In this document: positions 23,833 to 27,949 of the stretch, one piece after another
How the letters are laid out: each line of letters opens with the position of its first letter
How positions within the stretch are numbered: the stretch's first letter is position 1
NCBI GenBank assembly: GCA_009746045.1
Contig: RPFO01001093.1
Coordinates: 1-27,949, forward strand
Source: Mesostigma viride
Lineage: Eukaryota > Streptophyta > Mesostigmatophyceae > Mesostigmatales > Mesostigmataceae
Length of the DNA stretch: 27,949 nt
Direction of reading: 5' to 3'
Notes under the pieces: model-generated
The model's database searches: none
What the model saw: the letters and a program-made list of their open reading frames with translations, nothing else
What the model was told of the DNA's origin: nothing
Translations under genes and position numbers: made by a program

Positions 23833-24482
23833 TCACATCCCGGCCATCATCGCCGGAGGATACATCATCGGCGGAGGATACACCATGCGCTGGGGCGGCA
23901 GAGAGGGGAGCGACATCATCATGGGAGACAGGTCCAGCTGGATCGCCTCGGGGGCGCCAGACGACCGACGCTTGAACAAATAGTACGCCAGCCAGCCGGC
24001 CAGCAGAACGAACACCAGCACCAGCAGCTTGCCCGCGCCCGACATTCCCGACCCGTCGTCCTTCTGCACGCTCGGCGGGAGCGACCTCGCGTTGTAGTAC
24101 CCATCCTGACCGCCGCCCGGGATGCCCGACCCGTACGCGCTCGAAGCTCCCTTCCCCCCCCCCCGCCGAACATCTTGTCCACCGCGAGCCCCCCCGCCGC
24201 CATCAGCCCGCCGGCGCCCAGGTTGATCGCGAGGAACTTGGCCACACTTTTCCCCCTGCTGCTCTTCGAGGCCGTCTCGGCGACCTCGTCGGCGCCCTTC
24301 AACACCGTCTTGCCCGCCGCGTCTGCCGCGTCGTCGGCGCCCTTCAACACCGTCTTCCCCGCCCCGCCTGCCACGTCGTCGGCCACCCCGCCAGTGGCTT
24401 TTGTGACGCTGCTGAGGGCCCTGGGCACCGCCTTCGCCATGTTCATCGCCGACCGTGCGACGTTCGCAAAAGCGGTCGCCAT
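23833..24482 (-). CDS. Two-TM protein with G11-tract frameshift, second copy
   Basis: Same as 12,575-13,224, with the same 11-base tract at 24,154-24,164. One substitution (23,889 G against 12,631 C) changes a Gly to Arg near the Met/Pro-rich C-terminus. TATA box at 24,498-24,507. Convergent with the reductase, 4 bases between the stops. Confidence 0.8.
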
Positions 24483-24564
24483 CGCGGTACTCTTGCACTT
24501 ATATAAGCGTCGAGAAAAATTGGGCAGTCCTTAATTTATGTACATTGATCAATAAAACGACACC

Positions 24565-26872
24565 TTACGCGGGCGTCCCCCACTTGTTCACGAGGTACTG
24601 GCGGATCGTCTCCAACTGCGCGCTCGTCTTCGCGGTGCTGTAAAAAAGGATCTCGCCCACCCACCCCTCCAGCCCCCTGGTAGGGCTCAAGTTGTCGCCG
24701 CCCACGTAAAGCCCGCCGGTGGCCGACTTGGGCGCGCCACCGTTTGCGGTCCCTGCGCGACCGTCGAAACGGGTGAAGAAGCTCGACGTGCCGGTGATCG
24801 ACATCGCGAACACGTGCGCCCTCCCGTCGAAGAACTCCGCGTTTGAGCACATCGTTTCGTTGGGGGACGGATCGCTCGGGAATCCTACTACGGTGGTCGA
24901 GGTGCTACCCCAGGCAATCGCGCCGGTGTTAATCGTGCCGCCCGCGCCCAATATGAACCCGCGCAGTTGGCTTCCTGTATTAGTTGGGTACGTAAACGGG
25001 GTGGCCTGTCTAGCCGCCACCACCACCGTCTTGTTGGCCTGAGACCAAAACGCCGTCGTCGTGGCCGTCTTCAGATGCGTGTTGTTTGCGTTGGTGAACC
25101 TGAGCGACCGCTTCGAGTTCAGAGTCGCGGTGTCCAGCGTCGGAGCCTTGCTCGTCGTGGTCTGCGTGATGTGATTCGACCCCTTCTTGTCCATCACGTA
25201 CAAGACGGTACCGCCGGCCGTGTTTTGGACGACCGTGCCGGCGGAGTTGCTGAACGCCGTGCTGGCGTCCGACATATCGTACCAGGCGTACAGCGCGGCG
25301 TCCGTGGACGGGTCGTACAGCGTCGTGTACGTGAACGCGAGCGTAGAGGACGCGATGTTGCCGTTCCCTGCGGCATCCGTCGCCGCGCCCCCCCCGACGC
25401 TCACCGTCGTCTGCGTGTTAGCGGTCCCGCTCACGGAGAAAGTGTACACGGCGCCGCTCCCTGCAAGGCTGCCCGCCACGACCGTGCCGTTCGTCACCAC
25501 TACATCCCCCTCCGCGAACCCCGTCACCGGCTCGCTGAACGTCGCCGTCACGCTGATCGGGCTACTGGTAGGGGTCGACCCCGCCGTAGTGGAAAGAGCG
25601 AGGGTGGGCGGTGTGGTGTCGGCGGAGGCGGTGGTCACCGTGTGCGTGTACACCGCGCTGTACGCCCCCGACGACCCCTTGGCCACGACGTACACGTAAT
25701 AGGCGGTGGACGGCGTCAGGGAGGAGAACACCAGTGGGCCGGACCCGACGGTCCCGTCGCCGCTCATGGGAAAGGCGGAGGACGCGACCAGGTCGGTGCC
25801 GCCCGCGCCGACTTGGTGTATATATCGCCCGCCGCCAGCCCCGCCTTGGAGGCGCTGTACACGCGGCACAGGACCGCCCAGTTGTCGCCCCCGGACATGG
25901 TGAGCGAGTGGGTCACGCTGATCTGCGTCGATGTGGCTGTCGGGGCGGGCACGGAACCGCCGAACGTCTGGAGGTTGAACGAGCTGCTCAGGGTCTTCAG
26001 CTGCACCGTCGCGTACGTGTTCGTGTCCGTCTGCGCGACCGGCGAGGCCAGCGCCACCTTGACCGACACGCGGTAGGCGGACCCCGGGTTCATCGCGATC
26101 TGACCCGCCCCGGCCCACGTCACGGCCTTCTTCCAGTTCCACCGCCCGTCGGCGAAGTACCCGTTCGCGCTGACCGCCTCGTCGGAGGCCACGTCCGTCT
26201 GGCGGTACACCTCATCCTCGTACAGCCCCGTGTCGACCGCCGTGTCGTGCACCCGCACCGTCACCGTGATCAGGTTGCCGCCCCCCCGCTCCCGATCTGC
26301 AGGTTGTTCAGGCACACCGCCACCTCGTAGATGCACGTCGACGCGGTGTGGGGGAACGCGTTCAGCGCCGCCACCGCCTGGCCGGCGGGAGGACAGCCGA
26401 ACGAGGCGTACCGGAACGCGGGCGTCTGGGTCTCCGCCCACGGTATGGCGGCCGTGAACACGCGGTGCCGGTGGTAGTACGGCGTCACCGTCGCCGCCTG
26501 CGGCCCCCACAGCCCGTCGCCGGTGCGGACCAGCAGGCTGCCGGCGTCGGGGGGCGCCGAGTAATGCGCGGTGTCTGTCACCGACGAGTGGTTGAGGCCG
26601 TACAGGAACGCCGGCGCGCGAGAGACGTACGACCGCGGCACGAGGGACTGGGGCGCCGCCCCGCTGTAATCGCCCTGCGGCAAATGCACGCGCCCGCCCG
26701 TCCGCAGGTCCGCGGTCGCCGACACGTCCGACAGGATGGACGCGGAGGACTGCCCGATGCTCACCGACTCCCTCTGGTCGCCCGCCTTTCGGGCCACGAC
26801 CGCCCCGTTCTCCTGGGTCACGACCCACACGGAGGACACGTCCAGCGACGACACCCTCAGCGCCGCCTTCAT
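24565..26872 (-). CDS. Modular fibre / adhesin-like protein, second allele
   Basis: Same domain order as 13,307-15,625, without the 10-bp insertion. Here the Ig-like and LamG parts and the FnIII segment are open in one frame up to about 25,800. Two single-base gaps remain against unit 2, near 25,808 (GCCGAC for GCCGGAC) and in the C7 tract at 26,281-26,287; both are probably sequence errors. Differences from unit 2 at 25,577, 25,794, 26,183, 26,207 and 26,866 change amino acids (S for L, D for N, D for N, Y for H, A for T); 26,413 is silent. Allowing for the two gaps the length is 769 residues. Confidence 0.83.
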
Positions 26873-26902
26873 GGTTACTGATCTGTACCCTAGATGATTT
26901 TA

Positions 26903-27241
26903 TCAGCTCTCTAACTGCGCCTGCGACAACTGAACCACCACCCCGATGCCCGTGCCCGTGTATCCCGACAACTGCAGGTAGAACGTGTCGCCCGCGCCGA
27001 TCGCGAAGGGCGCGACGCTCACGTTCGCCCACGCCGCGCGCACGCCCATCACCGTCCTCTGCGGCATCGGCCCGGAAGACAGCGTCGCCAGCGTGGTGCC
27101 ATCGTGCTTCTTCACCGCCACCGCGAACGCGTGCGTGCTCGCGTCCGGCAGGTTGTACGCGCTGATCGACAGCGTGTCCACGGAGAACGTGTACGGCGGC
27201 GCCACGCTCAGGGTGTTGCCCGCCCCCGTCACCATGGACAT
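26903..27241 (-). CDS. Small beta-rich protein upstream of fibre, second copy
   Basis: Identical to 15,656-15,994 by eye, with the same choice of ATG start. Confidence 0.78.
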   Translation of the reverse strand: MSMVTGAGNTLSVAPPYTFSVDTLSISAYNLPDASTHAFAVAVKKHDGTTLATLSSGPMPQRTVMGVRAAWANVSVAPFAIGAGDTFYLQLSGYTGTGIGVVVQLSQAQLES

Positions 27242-27335
27242 CCGACGGTCCTCTTTCAATCTTTAATCCGAAAAGATTTCGTCTCTTTAAGCGCGCTACG
27301 GGCCGCCTTTTTTTGTGTGCACCAGGTACATCCTC
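27242..27335. promoter_or_regulatory. Divergent promoter spacer, second copy
   Basis: Identical by eye to 15,995-16,088 (TCTTTAA repeats, T7 tract). Confidence 0.5.
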
Positions 27336-27604
27336 ATGGCCACCGTCGCGTTGGTCGGGCGAGTCATCAAGACCAAGTACGAGCGGGGGGCATCGCCGCA
27401 TGCGACCTCTTCGACTCCGCCATCACCGAGACCCTGGCGATTACCAAAGAGGTCGCCCGAGCCTACAGGGAGGGCAGGACGGGGCAGAAGGCGGAGGAGT
27501 TGTGGCGGATGTACTACTCCTTCGACGACAAGGACCACCCGTGCTACAAGGCCCTCGTCGAGGAGGCCGTCCGCGAGATGGCGGACGTGGTCAGGGCCTC
27601 GTAG
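27336..27604 (+). CDS. Small helical protein, second copy
   Basis: Same as 16,089-16,356. The tract reads GAGC plus six G; one further G would put MATVALVGRVIKTKYER in frame with GGIAACDLFDS and give 89 residues. The C agrees with unit 1. Confidence 0.72.
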
Positions 27605-27617
27605 AAGCCAGTCGTAC

Positions 27618-27949
27618 TCATGGAGGCGCACTCTGGTCGTACCACTTCCCCTTTTTCGCTCGTTCCCTGTAGTCCCTTTGCCGTCGCTCCTGGGAAGTTT
27701 CCGAGGTCTCCTCCTCCGGCGCCTCCTCATCCGGCTCACCCGCATCCTTTTTGTCCCGGTTGTTCCAGCCATCCATTGCTTTCCGCATCCTCGCGGCCAC
27801 CTTCTCCGACACCTGGGGTGTGAGCCTGTCGGGGGGAGCCTGGCGCGTGCTTCCGGGGGGGGGTCCCGCGGGGGGGGGGGCCCGCGGGGGGGGGCGTTCC
27901 TCCTTCCGAGTCAGCTCCTCCTTCTCCTGCGGGGGGGTCTTGTCCCGAG
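27618..27949 (-). CDS. Large SIM-bearing protein, C-terminal part, cut by window end
   Basis: C-terminal portion of the gene seen whole at 16,370-18,759. At 27,935-27,941 the G run is 7, one longer than in unit 2, which keeps the frame open through KTPPQEKEELTRKEER; this supports the long product. The G-tract cluster (27,831-27,894) still blurs the frame. Confidence 0.72.
   Translation of the reverse strand, partial: RDKTPPQEKEELTRKEERPPPRAPPPAGPPPGSTRQAPPDRLTPQVSEKVAARMRKAMDGWNNRDKKDAGEPDEEAPEEETSETSQERRQRDYRERAKKGKWYDQSAPP

Larger units (their letters stand above)
21991..27949. repeat. Unit 3 of the tandem unit (partial, cut by window end)
   Basis: Nearly identical to 10,733-16,700. By eye I find about seven base substitutions against unit 2, six of them in the fibre gene, plus homopolymer-length differences and the absence of a 10-bp insertion. 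The window ends inside the large SIM-bearing gene. Confidence 0.93.

Noticed and set aside
25764-27401. 545-codon minus-strand frame, and the related 14,964-16,199 frame
   Set aside because: Shadow frames over the fibre and its neighbours, rich in Arg, Gly, His and Val as expected from GC-rich antisense or shifted reading. They only partly follow the true frame, where indels make it jump.
1-27949. Bacterial phage or plasmid origin
   Set aside because: Spliced reductase, TATA boxes and lack of Shine-Dalgarno sequences before the starts argue against it, despite the bacterial-type Ig segment and the ATGA overlap.
1-27949. tRNA, rRNA, CRISPR array, transposase or insertion sequence
   Set aside because: Looked for and not seen; the only repeats are the large unit, the short coding duplications and the G-tract block.

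Overview
The window holds about two and a half head-to-tail copies of one unit of roughly 11.25 kb. Unit 1 is about 1-10,732 and starts in the middle of a gene. Unit 2 is about 10,733-21,990. Unit 3 is about 21,991-27,949 and is cut by the window end. Units 2 and 3 are nearly identical. Unit 1, and about 180 bases past its end, is full of scattered substitutions and mostly deletion-type indels that hit coding and non-coding bases alike. It reads like unpolished long-read sequence rather than an old decayed duplicate. The window is best seen as an unrolled circle, a concatemer, or long tandem repeats from a larger genome.

The DNA is strongly GC-rich. The layout looks like a large DNA virus of a microbial eukaryote, or an episome or satellite of one. 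Reasons: TATA-type boxes lie close to start codons; one gene is interrupted by two GT-AG introns; genes are packed in divergent and convergent pairs; there are several small membrane proteins, a modular fibre-like protein, and a small protein that resembles one I remember from nucleocytoviruses. I see no capsid protein, DNA polymerase, packaging ATPase, rRNA, tRNA, CRISPR array or transposase. The host and exact lineage cannot be fixed from this sequence alone.

Order of genes in a unit (unit 2 coordinates): a 65-aa Cys-motif ORF (20,791 +) overlapping the start of an adenosylcobalamin-dependent (class II) ribonucleotide reductase in three exons (20,985 to 23,828 in the cleanest copy); a complete 169-aa gene nested inside RNR intron 2 (11,035-11,544 +); a two-TM protein read in two frames across an 11-base homopolymer (12,575-13,224 -); a fibre of about 769 aa with FnIII, Ig-like and LamG/ConA-like parts (13,307-15,625 -); a small beta-rich protein (15,656-15,994 -); a small helical protein (16,089-16,356 +); a protein of about 795 aa with two N-terminal SUMO-interaction-like motifs (16,370-18,759 -); a 185-aa conserved virus-type protein (19,159-19,716 +); and three small membrane proteins (19,759-20,091 +, 20,167-20,487 -, 20,522-20,773 -).

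Likely joint role: the reductase supplies deoxynucleotides for replication, the fibre and its small neighbour attach to cells, and the small membrane proteins belong to a virion membrane. These roles are inferred from family resemblance and layout. The points most worth following are the self-contained gene placed exactly at the catalytic-cysteine codon of the reductase, and the two fibre alleles (mostly amino-acid-changing differences plus a 10-bp frameshifting insertion) in neighbouring units.
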